The notes under the pieces were generated by a model. That model saw only the letters and a program-made list of their open reading frames with translations. It was not told the DNA's origin and made no database searches. Positions 49,043-60,900 of a stretch of 64,000 nt of DNA are shown here, in pieces; position 1 is the first letter of the stretch, and every line of letters starts with the position of its first letter. Both the position numbers and the translations under genes were made by a program. The DNA comes from Condylostoma magnum (Eukaryota > Ciliophora > Heterotrichea > Heterotrichida > Condylostomatidae): positions 1 through 64,000 of the forward strand of contig CAKKTI010000036.1 in the NCBI GenBank assembly GCA_920105805.1, read 5' to 3'.

Positions 49043-50425
49043 ATGAAAGCAAATACACTAACAGCTTCCTTACAGCCAGGGGCTAATCCGTTCACACTGC
49101 CTCGAAAGGACCCAGCTTTATACCACCAGAGAGAAATAGAAAGAGCAGAGGAAATGGAAATAAGGAAATAACTTTAAAAAATCCCAATTGAAGAAAGACA
49201 TAAAGCTTTAGCCTTGCCTAGTGTTATTACTGAACTAAGATTACAAGAAAAAGAAGAGCAGGAGGCATAGGCTCTTGAAACTCCTAAATAGTCATATGTT
49301 TCTCAGTATCCATTGAAGAAAGAAACTATTAGGGAGTTTATATAGAGAAAACGTGAGATTTTGCTAGTTAAGATGAGTGTTTAGTCTAAAAGAGAGCAAT
49401 GTGAGATTTTAAATGAGAAAATTGAAACTGAAGAAGGAAAATTAAAGGAGAATGAAAGAGCATTAGATGAAAATTTAGGCAGATATGATAAATATGAAGA
49501 AGATATGAAGAATGGAGCAGAAAAGGCAGCAGCATTGACAGAAAGCAAATACGCTGATAGAATCCAAAAGTAATAAATGAGAGTTGAACTCACTGAAAAA
49601 ATAGAGCAAAAGAAAACAATGTGTGAAAGATTAAAAGACACACTTGAGCAGCTAAAAGAGTATAAATAGTTTATTGATGAATTAACACCTATAGAGTTCA
49701 TACAAAGAGCATAGAAACAGCGCTCAAAAACGTTTATAACCGATACATCCTAATCTAAGATCTACTTTAGAACTGAGGAACAGTTGCTAGAGAGAATAAA
49801 CGCATTGGAGGAAAGAAATCTGTTTTTAATTGAACATGCCCAGGCTGCTGAGCAAGAACTAGAATCTTTACGTCACAATAATTCCTAGTAATTGAAAAAA
49901 GAAGAAGACAACTCTAGCCAAATTGAAGTCAAGTTAAAGGAACTGATAAAAAAGAAGCATGAGCTAAAATAAAAAATACATTTAAAACTAAGAGAGTAAG
50001 TATAAGGGAAAACAGTGAATGATATTGAAGTACTTAATATACATAAGAAGATTGAAGCTATTTTTAGGTATATGTAAGGAGATATCTCAGCTAATCCCAC
50101 TGATTTAGATATGTTAGAATTCATTGAAGCTAATTTAAATAAACTGATTGAACGGAAATCTAAAAAGAATCCAGCTGTTTTGCTACAAAAGGAAAAAATT
50201 ATATTAACTGAGAGAAGAACGGAGCAAATAAAGATTGGAAATTTGAAAAAGGAATAAGAGAATCAAGAAGCGAAGGAGAGAATCAGGCTAAGGGAAGAAA
50301 GAGCTAAAAAGAGAATTGGGAGGCCTGTGATGAAAAGAATGGAAATACCTGAAAAGGTTAAGAAAAACGTTAAGCAAGAGGAACCGCAAGAAGTTAAAGA
50401 TAGGAGGAAGTATCTTGGATTTTAG
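49043..50425 (+). CDS. CFAP100: CFAP100 (CCDC37/MIA1-like) axonemal coiled-coil protein
   Basis: About 460 residues. After a short N-terminus (ANPFTLPRKDPALYHQRE), the DUF4200-type coiled coil begins EFIQRKREILLVKMSVQSKR and continues through LDENLGRYDKYEEDMKNGAEKAA-type heptads to LEQLKEYKQFIDELTPIEF. This mirrors the animal/algal CFAP100 pattern (REMFLVQMSL ... RFDAFLKEN ... YKEFLDKLTP). A second coil and a basic tail end at TAGTAA. In Chlamydomonas the homologue MIA1, with MIA2/CFAP73, regulates inner-arm dynein I1/f in the axoneme. The family call is strong from motif order. Confidence 0.8.
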
Positions 50426-50712
50426 TAAATTAAATAAGATTGGCTCAATGAAATTCTTATTGTTTTTCGAAGTCTTATGAATAAGCAATTATTGGTTGTG
50501 TTATTATTACTTTATTAATGTTATCATCCTTATTACTCTTACATTCAACGAATAATGTTAAAAGCAAATTAAGATGTTCAGGAGGTAAAAACTATTAGTT
50601 TTCTTTGTTAGATGTATCATTAGATTGATATTATTCATAATTTCAACTATTCAGGAAAAGTAAACTTAATACTGATTAAAATAAGCTGGATAACTATTAC
50701 AATCTATTAAAT

Positions 50713-51564
50713 ATGGTAATACTTGGCTTGAGCCTTATAGCTTTATGCTATGCCTAAGCTTTAGACCGCGCAGGCGGAGGAGGCGGAGGAGGTGGAGGAG
50801 GCGGTGGAAGCAGTGGTGGTAGCAGTGGAGGTAGAAGTGGAAGTTCGAGTACTGGAGGAGATTGCGACGATACTTGTAGTATCATAACGGGAAGCATATT
50901 TGGTTCAATAATTGTTGGTATTATTGGTATCTTTATTGTTTGGAAGGTAAGAACTAGTATAAGAAAAAAGCGTGATGAGACAATCTCGTAATCCGTTTTA
51001 AAAACTTATAGGAAAAATACTAAATAAGCTATAAGCATCCTTGAGGCTAAAGATTCAATATGGAATTATGAACAAATGAAATAAAATGCAAAACAAAAGT
51101 TTCTTACTTTATAAACTGCCTGAATGGACAAAGATTTTGAAACTATTGATAGGCTTTTAACTCCTACTTTAGCAAGCAATTGGCGCTTTTAGTTGAATAC
51201 AATGTCAGGCTTGAATTAGAGAAATGAAGTCACTAATGTTAAAGTAAAAGAATTATATATCGTTTCGGTTTAAAATTACAATTATGATAGGGACAAAAGG
51301 TATACAGCTTATATAAAAGCCTATGCAAAAGATTAGAAAGTAGATATAAATACAGGGAAAAAGATAAGTGATTAATCGGGGACTTTTGCGGAGGCATGGG
51401 ATTTTGTATGGAATTAAGACTAGTGGATCTTAGATTAAATCCATTAGATTAATCCTACTTACTAGTGCACAATACAATAATAACAAGTGAACTTGGATGA
51501 TGTGAGCACCTATTCTTATCCTCCACCTGATAAGGATCCTAAGCTTAGTTTAAATGTTATTTGA
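50713..51564 (+). CDS. Tim44-like domain protein with Gly-rich linker and membrane anchor
   Basis: About 283 residues ending at TGA. Signal-like start (MVILGLSLIALCYAQAL), a pure Gly tract (about 12 Gly) then Gly/Ser repeats, a CDDTCS pair, a transmembrane helix (SIFGSIIVGIIGIFIVW) and a basic stop-transfer. The C-terminal ~160 residues resemble the Tim44/NTF2-like fold: FLTLQTAWMDKDFETIDRLL, TPTLASNWRFQ, and the Trp-containing end FAEAWDFVWNQDQWILDQI. Such anchored Tim44-like proteins with Gly/Ser linkers occur widely in bacteria and protists. It is unlike mitochondrial Tim44 in lacking a presequence, so the location may be secretory or the cell surface. Confidence 0.7.
50764..50852 (+). repeat. 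GGN microsatellite encoding polyglycine/glycine-serine
   Basis: A run of ggaggcggaggtgg-type codons, clearly richer in G than anything nearby, encoding about 12 Gly and then Gly-Gly-Ser units. It is in frame inside the Tim44-like gene and probably length-variable. Confidence 0.85.
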
Positions 51565-52160
51565 AATTACTTTTCTTGCATTATAGTACAATATCATTTA
51601 TTTACATAAGCTATTGTTAGTGTAATATATAAAGAAAGTTAAATCCTTTTGTAGTACCATATTGAATTAAGTATTAAATTTGATTACTTATTAAATAACC
51701 TTATCACTTTTTACAAATTAACTGTTTAAAGTTTATTCAAATTATTCAATTATATTTAAAGCTACTTTAACCTAAATGGGCAAATACTCTCAGTAAACCA
51801 TTATTCTAATGATTATTTATTGGATGAGGAATTGTTGATTTATGAAGCATAAAATATCTTCTAAACTAGACAGATAAAACAAACATTAAAATGATATATA
51901 AAATTGTTATGAAGCTGATTTGAATAGATAATACTGAAAATTTGTCTATAATTAAAATGCAAGAATTATTATTAAATTGTGTTTTTATTACAAAATCCAA
52001 TTGATAAACTGCATTACCTTACAAATGTATATAAATTTCCCCTATATATTTCAATACAGAATTGACTAACAACACTAAATACCACAGCCTATTAAACTCC
52101 TCCTAGCCCAACAACATATCGTTACTCCATTTTTCTTAATACTTAATAGTGTACTTCAAA
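51565..52160. other. Spacer without recognised gene
   Basis: About 600 bp, AT-rich, with no coding frame of sensible composition on either strand. Confidence 0.5.
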
Positions 52161-53033
52161 ATGAGCTTAGACTTTCACCCCTCCGTTTCTTTACTTGACA
52201 TGCTTCCAAAATAAACCTGCCAAGGATTTAATTTTGGCTGCTTAGGACAAAATCCCTAAAGCACTCCCTAGGATCCCAGCGATTAATTTTCGTACTCCGT
52301 AATCCTGTCTTCCGGGGGAACAGCCTGTGCGGGTAACCTCCATACACAAGATTTTACCACCTTATACCTCTACCAAAATGGTAGCTGCCTTAGCTAGGTC
52401 ACAACGGACTAAAACATCCAGGGATTGAAAGCATCTAATAACCGTATTTTAGTACTACTATGCACTAAAGCCAATATATACGACTTAAATTTGAATTTTA
52501 TTGACTCTAAACTAATGGGTGAAACTCAGAATGCAATAGGGGCTATTACTGACTAGTTCATATGTCTCCCAGACCAACAGATCGGCTAGATTCGTGTATA
52601 TGGAAAAGCAGAGCTGATTATATCAGCACATAACCATCCTATTCAAGACTTTGCGATTAGCGGAGATATCCTTGCTACTGTTTCTGAGTTTGGCACTTTA
52701 GTAAGAATTTTTGACCTTTTATCCGGGGAAATCCGGAAAACCTTCAGACTCAGTTACTCCCCGTTGAAAGTTTAAAAGCTTTTGTTTAGTCCTAAGGATA
52801 AGTGACTGGCGGTTACCAGTGATAAAGGGTTTTATTTTCTAAACATGCTGCGCTAGGCTGATGGGTTTATGGGATACACGCATTATTGGAAGGCAAAGGG
52901 ATTCAGTAATGCAGGATTTACTAAAGAAACTGTTTTTAGCTATTACCAAGATAGAACTAGCTTTGATGTTGAAATTTATAATGATAGAGTTAACTTGGCG
53001 AGGAATTTGATTGACGAATGGGTGATTCTTTAG
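52161..53033 (+). CDS. ATG18: PROPPIN (Atg18/WIPI-like) beta-propeller
   Basis: About 290 residues. WIPI-type blades are visible: RILVLLCTKANIYDLNLNFI, then FICLPDQQIGQIRVYGKAEL, SAHNHPIQDFAISGDILATV, SEFGTLVRIFDLLSGE, FSPKDKWLAVTSDKGFYFL. The order AHxxPI - LATxSExGTLxRIFD - SDxG is diagnostic of PROPPINs, which bind PI3P or PI(3,5)P2 in autophagy and endolysosomal traffic. The lipid-binding FRRG motif is replaced by FRLS, so phosphoinositide binding may be weakened. The protein lacks a last blade in its own frame, and a matching DGLYFKF sequence sits in the next frame, inside the N-terminus of the channel 11 bp away (see findings). The stop is given as TAG 53031. Confidence 0.75.
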
Positions 53034-53044
53034 TTTATTAGAAA

Positions 53045-54883
53045 ATGGTTAAGCCCTTAATATTTGATTAGAGTCAACGTGATGGATAGAAGGAAATTAA
53101 ATCGACTATTACTGTCACTAGAGATGGCCTGTATTTCAAGTTCTAACTGGCGTATAATAAGTGAACTAAGCTCAAAAGGTATATAACTATACATCCCGAT
53201 TCATGAGTTAAAGCTATTTGAGATTTTGTTATGATTGTTTCCTTACTCTTTCTTGCCTTTTTTCTACCGTTTAATTTCGCATTTTAGCCTGATGAGGATA
53301 TAAATGAAGTTGAAATTGTAACCAGTATTATTACATGAGCGTTTATTTTTGATATACTAATCACTTTGAATTGTGGAGTGTATATATAAGGGACTCTAAC
53401 AATGCGTAGAAGGGATATTTTTAAGTAATATGCTAAAAGTTGACTAGTAGCAGATGTAATATCCTCGATTCCATTTGAATATATAGCATAAGATATGGGA
53501 ATTGAAAACTCAGAAGCATATTCTGCTCCTAAGCTACTCAGAGGTCTTAAAATATACAAACTATTGAAAATGTTTAGACTAGTGAAGATTATTAAATTTA
53601 GATTGCTACTAGAGAAGATGGAGGACACTATAAATAACAAGGTATTTTACTAGTTTATATCAATTGGCAGATTCGGCCTTAATATAGTATTTGTGGCCCA
53701 CTGACTAGCCTGTACATGATATTACATAGCAAGACAAAGCAGCTTGGAGTATGGGGACAGTTGGATTAATCAGTTTGAAATACAGAACAGTAATGGAATA
53801 CCAAACAGTAAAGAAATGTACACTGCTGCGTTGTATTGATCCATTGCTACAATGTCAACTCTAGGATACGGAGACCATAAACCTATTACAACTGATGAAA
53901 AACTCTTTGCTATTTTTGCCATGATCATCGCATCCTTTGTATTTGGTTACTATGTGGGAAACATTTCTGATATAATCACAAAACAAGGGGAAAAGCAGTA
54001 GTAATAACTACTCATAAGGACTAGTTTAAATGAGGTTTTAACAGGATATGAAATAGATGATGATTTAAGGTATAGATCAAAGCGGTATCTTGACTTTGTA
54101 TTTGCTTATGATGAAGATAATGATGCCACTGATTATGAAATATTAGTTTGTTTGTCATAGCCATTAAGAGAGGAGATTTTTGGGCACTTGAATGGGTAAT
54201 ATTTACAAAAATGCCCTGTTTTTAGTAGATTTACTGACTAGTTCATTTTAATGATGTCTAAGATACTAGAAAATAGAATTTTTGCACCGTTTGATGTAGT
54301 TTTTGAGTAGAATATCTTCGAACGTGTACTATATTTTATTAAAAAGGGAAATATACAGTTAATTGACAGAGATAGTAACAGTTTATATGCAACTTTAGGG
54401 TTTAAAGACTATTTTGGAGAAATTTGCTTTTTTACTTAGATAAGAAGAACTGCAACTGCAATTTCCTTGGAATTCAGTGAATGCTTGTATTTAAGTAGAT
54501 CTATGATATAAGAGTATTTAAATATGTATCCAATGGTTGAGTAGACAGTTAGATGAATTGAAAATAGAGCACGTCTTGAGGATTTATCACCTTTAGGAGT
54601 CATATGTTATGCATGCGACATATAAGGACATGTAGCCATCAACTGTAAAACAATGAAAATTAATACAGAGTATTTAAAGGACAAATGGCTTAAAAATCGT
54701 AAGATTGGTAAAGTTATTTCTATAAGAGACGTCAATTCAGAGAGTTAGAGCCCAAAAAATAGGAAAAATAGATATCCTAGCATGTAAAACTTTTAAAGGA
54801 TTAATCAAATATCACAAGAAATCAATTCAAGAAGTGTGAATGATGTGACACGAGATTTGGATGAAGTGTCTTTGGATTATTAG
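53045..54883 (+). CDS. CNG/HCN-like cation channel with C-terminal CCHC zinc knuckle
   Basis: About 612 residues. The residues before S1 read YITIHPDSWVKAIWDF, the conserved lead-in of CNG/HCN/EAG channels (three TGA=Trp here and nearby). S1-S5 follow (VMIVSLLFLAFFLPF, FIFDILITLNCGVY, LKIYKLLKMFRLVKIIKF as S4). The pore is ALYWSIATMSTLGYGDHKP with filter LGYGD, so K+ selectivity is plausible. S6 is IFAMIIASFVFGYYVGNI. Then come a C-linker and CNBD (IFAPFDVVFEQNIFERVLYF). A CX2CX4HX4C zinc knuckle, CYACDIQGHVAINC, is an unusual addition. The first ~40 residues look like the end of a PROPPIN. The stop is TAG 54881, only 3 bp from the stop of the opposing gene. Confidence 0.82.
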
Positions 54884-54886
54884 TAT

Positions 54887-55483
54887 TTAAAACCTATTAT
54901 ATGTTCTTTGCTTTCCATAATCAAACAGCAAATTCCTCATTAACGATCTTTTGCTTACCTGCTATGTTTGTATTTTCATATTTTATCTACTAGACAAACT
55001 TTTTATAGTCAACAATTGTTTCTTTGGCTATATTTGTCTTCTTGTGAACAATTACTAAGAGGAGTGCTCGTCTTTTACCTAGATTTCACTTTTAAGCATT
55101 TCGCATATATCATTAATCGTTGAATCTAAGCTTCTATCCAGATTATCACGTTTTATTATTGGCTCAATATGACAATCTGAGTACATAAAATTTGTTTTTC
55201 TTTGGGATCCTTAGGTATCTCTTTAGGAGTTCATGGATGGCTGTCTTTATAGTTAAAATTAAAAGTCTTATGATTTTTAATTTTATCTTAAATAGCTATT
55301 TCTTTCACCCAATTTAACATACTTTTTAAAGGAATCTGGAATTATATGGCTTTACATTGGAGTAATGATATTCTAAAGCCCTTTAAGACTATTTCTTTAA
55401 CTAATTGATTATTAGCTAGCTGATTTTAAGCCTAATTTTTATCTTTATAGTTACTATCTGGCCAGATCTCTTCTATTTTTCAT
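54887..55483 (-). CDS. Unrecognised basic, Gln/Ser/Arg-rich protein
   Basis: About 198 residues with no TGA inside. It is basic and Gln/Ser/Arg-rich (MKNRRDLARQQLQRQK, FQLQRQPSMNSQRDTQGS), with one better-ordered part, YSDCHIEPIIKRDNLDRSLD and STINDICEMLKSEI, that could form a helix. There is no domain. Support comes from the even composition, the stop TAA (54887-54889) meeting the channel stop with 3 bp between, and the start 35 bp from the divergent Rb gene, the usual spacing here. Confidence 0.6.
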
Positions 55484-55518
55484 TTTTATCGTTCTACTGC
55501 AAAACGACTGTAATAAAA

Positions 55519-57804
55519 ATGACCACTGAACTATAAAATATCTGGGAAAATTTGATTAAATAGCTCAATTTAGATTAAGACACTATCAATTAAGCCTAGA
55601 CCTTACTAGAATAGGTAAAAAGTACTGATTAGGAGTGAGTAGATGAGAATCTTTACCTATTTGCATTGTGTAGTGTATATGTTGTATCTAAAACGTAGCT
55701 TATATAAACAATCGAAGGTGAAAGTATAAGAGGAGATTTCCTATCACTTTCTAATATTACTTAAAACGTACAATCTATTGAGTTTTTTTACATTTTAAAG
55801 GAAATCGTACATAGAACAGTAACGGATTCTGAGGTAATATAAGAAATACAGTAAATAATAAACAACTTTGCATACTCCTTAACGTTTTTTAATAAGTTCT
55901 AAGAGTTGCACTAAGGCATTGATGAAAATTTTGACCTAACATGACTGCTTTTCATAAACATCAGAGCTTAATTTTTGCACAAGGCTGTAAACATAGCAGA
56001 TACTGCCTGTCTTTTAATAGGATGTATTACTGCAATTAACTAGATCGAAGATATAACAAGAATTTGTGGTATAATAAAAGCTCCCATTCCATAGGCTTTA
56101 TAGTATCAATAAGCCGTTAAGAACTTCATAGATAGTTTAATTCAGTCAAAAAAATGATAAAACAATAATAATGAGTATAACTAGAGTAGACTAAGTCATA
56201 ATTATAATTAGTTTATTCTACACAATGATTTTGATGAGAGATTGTTCCTCAGTGGAAAGTTTTTGAGTTAAAGTGGAATTTAATCGTTTATTAAACACGA
56301 GGATATACAGGATATTTCTAGCAAGTATAGAATTAGATGGGATAATATAGCATCATAGTCATCTGATCTAAGACTAAGTGATATGAAATCCCCCTTATTA
56401 TCCCCTAGAAACCTATAAACGCCAATGACTAAAGCTATGGAAATGAACAATTGGTTTAATATAATAACCGAAAATTCAATACTATGCAAACAAAAGTTAT
56501 AGGAACTGTTTGGAAATCTTTTCTAAACTTTTGAAGAAAGATTAGATGTGTTTAAGGAAGATGTTAATAGACTGTTTAATGCATTTGAAATAGGAACTTC
56601 TAACTTTATTTCAAGCCACTTTTAACTGAATAATTGTAATTCAAAATTACAGTAAAGTTTAATTATTAAAGGAGAGAACAAGCGAGTGAAGGATGTTTAA
56701 AGCTTGTTTCTAACATCGTTATTTGGATAATTGCAAATAGAGATTCAAAGGTCAACCGAGTCATAAGTAATGGCAATAGCCACAAATGAAAACTTTAATA
56801 AATCAATACTAGCATGCTGTATTGAAACAGTTTTGTTTATACATAATGAGACAAGTATTCAATTTAAATAAGTATTAGAAACATGCAAAGTAACAATTTT
56901 TGATTTCTGGAAACAGATTTCAAGTTTTGCTAATTTTGACTAATCAATGCCGTCTACAATCAAAGCACATTTTAGAAACTTAGAAATTAAAATCCTAACA
57001 TAGCTCGCATGATCAAGCAATAGTATATTTGCTTAATAAATATAACAGGTTTTGTCCCAACAAAAGAATACTCAAAGTGATCAAAGTATTCTGAATCATT
57101 AATCCTTTGAATTATTTTTTAGACGAGTTTTGGGATATACGTCTTAAAGAATCATTGAAATAACCTAAGAACTGTAAATTTCAGAATCAACGTAAGAAGA
57201 AATATGATAAGGCTGCAAATACGCCTTAAGTGAATGCACGGAAATACTTATTGACAGACATTTAGACTAAATAATCATCTGTACAATTTTTGGAATATGC
57301 AAACTACACCAGCCCGTGCAATTTAGAAAACTCATAGAAACCCATACTAAGTTATACAGTGACAATGAACAAATTTTCTAGCAAGTCTAAGGCCAGGGGG
57401 ACTAAAAAGTAGATATAATAAAGTTCTACAACTCTATATACATCCAAAACATGAAAACGTATTTAATTAACAAAGGCCAGAAATCCCAGCCCCGCATAAG
57501 AGCTCTAAGCCCAAATCAATCCCTAAAACAGATGTCTCCCCCTATGAACTCCCCGTAGAGGCAAATCAGCCCTAACTCCGGTACATATTTAAGCCCAAGA
57601 ACCCAGAAGCTTTATGCTTTTGGAGATTCTCCTAGTTCAATGCTAAAATCAATAAACCAAATGATTAGAAAGCGTGCAACTAGAAAGATTTCATTCCCAG
57701 ATGATGACTTACAACAACCTAAAAAGCGTGCTAAATATATAACCGATATAATCCAAAGCGGCAACGATCCTCTACCTTTCCTAGACAAAAAGTAGTTTAA
57801 TTGA
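55519..57804 (+). CDS. RB: Retinoblastoma (pRb/RBL) pocket protein
   Basis: About 761 residues ending at TGA. The N-terminal cyclin-like domain has an RB_N-like helix set (NLYLFALCSVYVVSKTQLI). Pocket A starts near TPMTKAMEMNNWFNIIT and includes FNKSILACCIETVLF, IFDFWKQISSFANFD and IKAHFRNLEIKILTQLAW. Pocket B starts at LFFRRVLGYTSQRIIEI, with CTIFGICKLHQP and the family-diagnostic FYNSIYIQNMKTYL. Ser/Thr-Pro sites (SPRNLQTPMTKA, RALSPNQ, SPPMNSP) and a basic C-terminus (KKRAK) would be CDK targets and a nuclear signal. It represses E2F-DP genes at G1/S. No frame breaks. Confidence 0.88.
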
Positions 57805-57918
57805 ATAACTTAAATTACATTGGTTTGATCCTGTTATTATTATTTTGTAGCTTTCTAGAGTTATCAGTAAATATTATACTAAGAATTAGAATATTTAATA
57901 TTCATAACAATAACATTA

Positions 57919-60900
57919 CTAATTAGCTATATTCGTATCTTCTGTACTATTTTCTTCTCTATGAGTACATTTCTGTATTAACTTCTTTATAAAAACTAAG
58001 TTTTAGTAAATTAATCCTGGAGCAAAGGTCATTGAAGCTAAGAGAATTGCAAAATATCCTAATAACGTTTCAATTTCAGAGCTAAAGAAATTGTACTAAA
58101 ATATTTGTATAAAAAGAACTTGTAACAGTAAAAATGACTCTTATATCAAAAGCAAGTATTTCTAAACTCCTTATAATTTATAGGGTTTAAGAATAACTAA
58201 AAGAATCCAGAACTAAGTATAAGTTACAGTAAAAAACACACAATTTACTAATTTTGTTTACCAATAGCTCGAGAAAACCAAATAGTAACATAATAAGCTC
58301 TTCCTAAGATAAATCCAAATGCCAAAGCATCTTTAACCTTTTCTCATTTTTAGCTTATAAAACAATTAGTCAAACTTACTTAAATACGCTTCATCTTATC
58401 ATTCATTCTCTCTTCAACATCTGAAATAGTACAGTATTATAAAAATAAGGAGATATATCATACTCAAACTTCAAAATATCGTCGAGAGTACATGGTATTC
58501 ATTAATATTTGAAATATTCTTTAAATAGATCTGCCATCCAAAAGCTAAGTTCAAAAATGAGCCACTAAACATCCCAATAAATATTGAATATTTGTAACTG
58601 CTTAAAATTCTTGTTAGCATATTTGCTTCGCAGCAAATGTATAGTAATCTCACTAAAATAAATATAAGAATACAAATAACCCATGCAATTATCATTTATC
58701 CACAATTTATAAGAAAATCTGAGGGATATTCAAATTCTTCAAATTTGTTCGTTTAAACCTCTACTCCTTGATAGTCTATTATATACATTTCGAATAGGTT
58801 TGGTATAAAATCGGCATTTGCGAAATCTAAGGCTTGATAGTAACTTAATAAATTGTTAGATAAGTCTAGATTAGAGAACTAAAATAAGTTTATAATCTGC
58901 ATCATTTCAACTGATGAAATCAAGGATTAAGGGTCAATATTCAGATTTGCTAGTATTGAAATTATTATGCTTCCAAAAGAAATAATTACAGAATAACCTA
59001 TTGCTTAGATTACCTTTTCATCAATTTTTGGTTAGGCTATGAGCTCATCTTCTGTGTAAGCCTAATATTATCCCTTTTATAATTGTTAGTTTTTAGAGTT
59101 TTTAATTTTTGTATGATTTTTTATATTTATTTCGACTTTTGCTCCCTTCACTACAGTTTCTTAAGGTTTTATAATAATGCTAATTTAGGAGAAACCATCC
59201 TTATCATATTCAAATTTGACATTACAATCAAAATCAACGTTTAATTTGATAATAAGGTTTTCATCAGTGCTTACTTAGTCAGAAAATTTTAAAGCAAATA
59301 TTAAGCTTTTCTCATTTGTTGAAACATACTCTAGTACTCCCTCTATCTATTTTACTTTGCAAATATTATCAGGGCAAACAAATCCATCTTCTATTTCACA
59401 ATCATTACTACATCCATCTCCTTCTACTTTATTCCCATCATCACACTCTTACTGCCCATAATTTATTCCGTCTCCGCAGTATTCCTTGCAATGCTAAGCT
59501 GTAAGTTGGTATTGATTAAAAGAATGTAGCTCATAAGTTCCTCCAAATCCTTTGATAGTTTAGCATTTAATGCAGTCCTAGTTAATCAATATTTCATCTG
59601 TTTAGCATTTTTCTGATTAGTTGCAATTGGGGTCATCAGTTTAGCATTCTACGCAGTTGAGCTCATCATTTATGTATTTAGGACTCTGGCACTGGCAATT
59701 GCTATTGGTGTCCAACTTAAATCCGTAATTACACTGTGTGCATTATTATTTGATAATAAATCTACAGAGAGGATTTATGTAAATCTATTGTTCTAGTATA
59801 CTGTTCTTCTCATCTTAGCTTATATTAACAACCTATGAGAAATCCTTTTCTTTTAGACTTACAGCAAATTCATTTATTTCAATTTCAGTTAGAGTAATTA
59901 GTATTTCAAATTCCTTTTAACTTATTTGGGCAAATTTTACATCAAATTGCTAGTTTAAATCTAACTCTAGATAATATACTTCTGTTAGATTTACTGGAGT
60001 AATGAATTCCTCCCTGAAACTTAACTCTAGTTTTATTGATGAATCATTTCCCTTATATTACAGCTCTGATTAATCTATTAATTTATAACATTAGCACTCA
60101 TTATAACTTAGTTTTATACATTTATAATCATCTAAATGTTAGCAATACTGATTACATCCCTCTTATGAGTCACATTCTTCTTCTCCTATACATATCCCAT
60201 CTCCACAAATTGTAGTGCAATTTTAATTGATTGTATATAGCAGCTCTGCATCAATTTCAGATAAGCTTTTCAAATAATTTCCAGAAAATCCTTAAAACCA
60301 TTCACATCTTCAGCATCAATTATCGTGTAAAAAGTAACCTACATAGCAATTTTTACAGATATATTGATGTCCTATTTGCTGGTATTCCTGGCAATTTATA
60401 TTGCAATCGCCCACATCGTTTGGTAAAGTCTCACCTTCAATGGTCTAGCAATAACAAAGGTTGTCTTTTAAAATATAACCTTCTTTACAGGAAAAGCATT
60501 AATGACTACTATCATAAAAGCAATCATTACAATTACTTATATTGCAAATATCACATGATTGATCGTCAATACATGAAATACAGTCGCTTCTACATTAAGA
60601 ACATTGATTAGAATTATTTCATTCATTTGACTGACATTATGGTAACGATGTATCTGACTAACTGCACTAATATCCGTATTGAGCACATGTTGATACTATC
60701 TATTAGGTTATTTCACTTAAATTGTAAAAATCGCAATAACCTAATGCAAATATATACCCAATATATCCATCACTAAAGCTTTTATCGTTACCAAATAAAT
60801 GTTAAGCTCCAAATTGATAGCTAAAGTAAGTAATACTTATCTATTTTTTCATACTACCATCCATATTTATTCTAAAAGTATTATTTCCTGACATTAGAAG

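Noticed and set aside
53284-53640. Minus-strand open frame across the CNG-like channel
   Set aside because: Antisense of the S1-S4 coding region; the plus strand carries conserved channel motifs.
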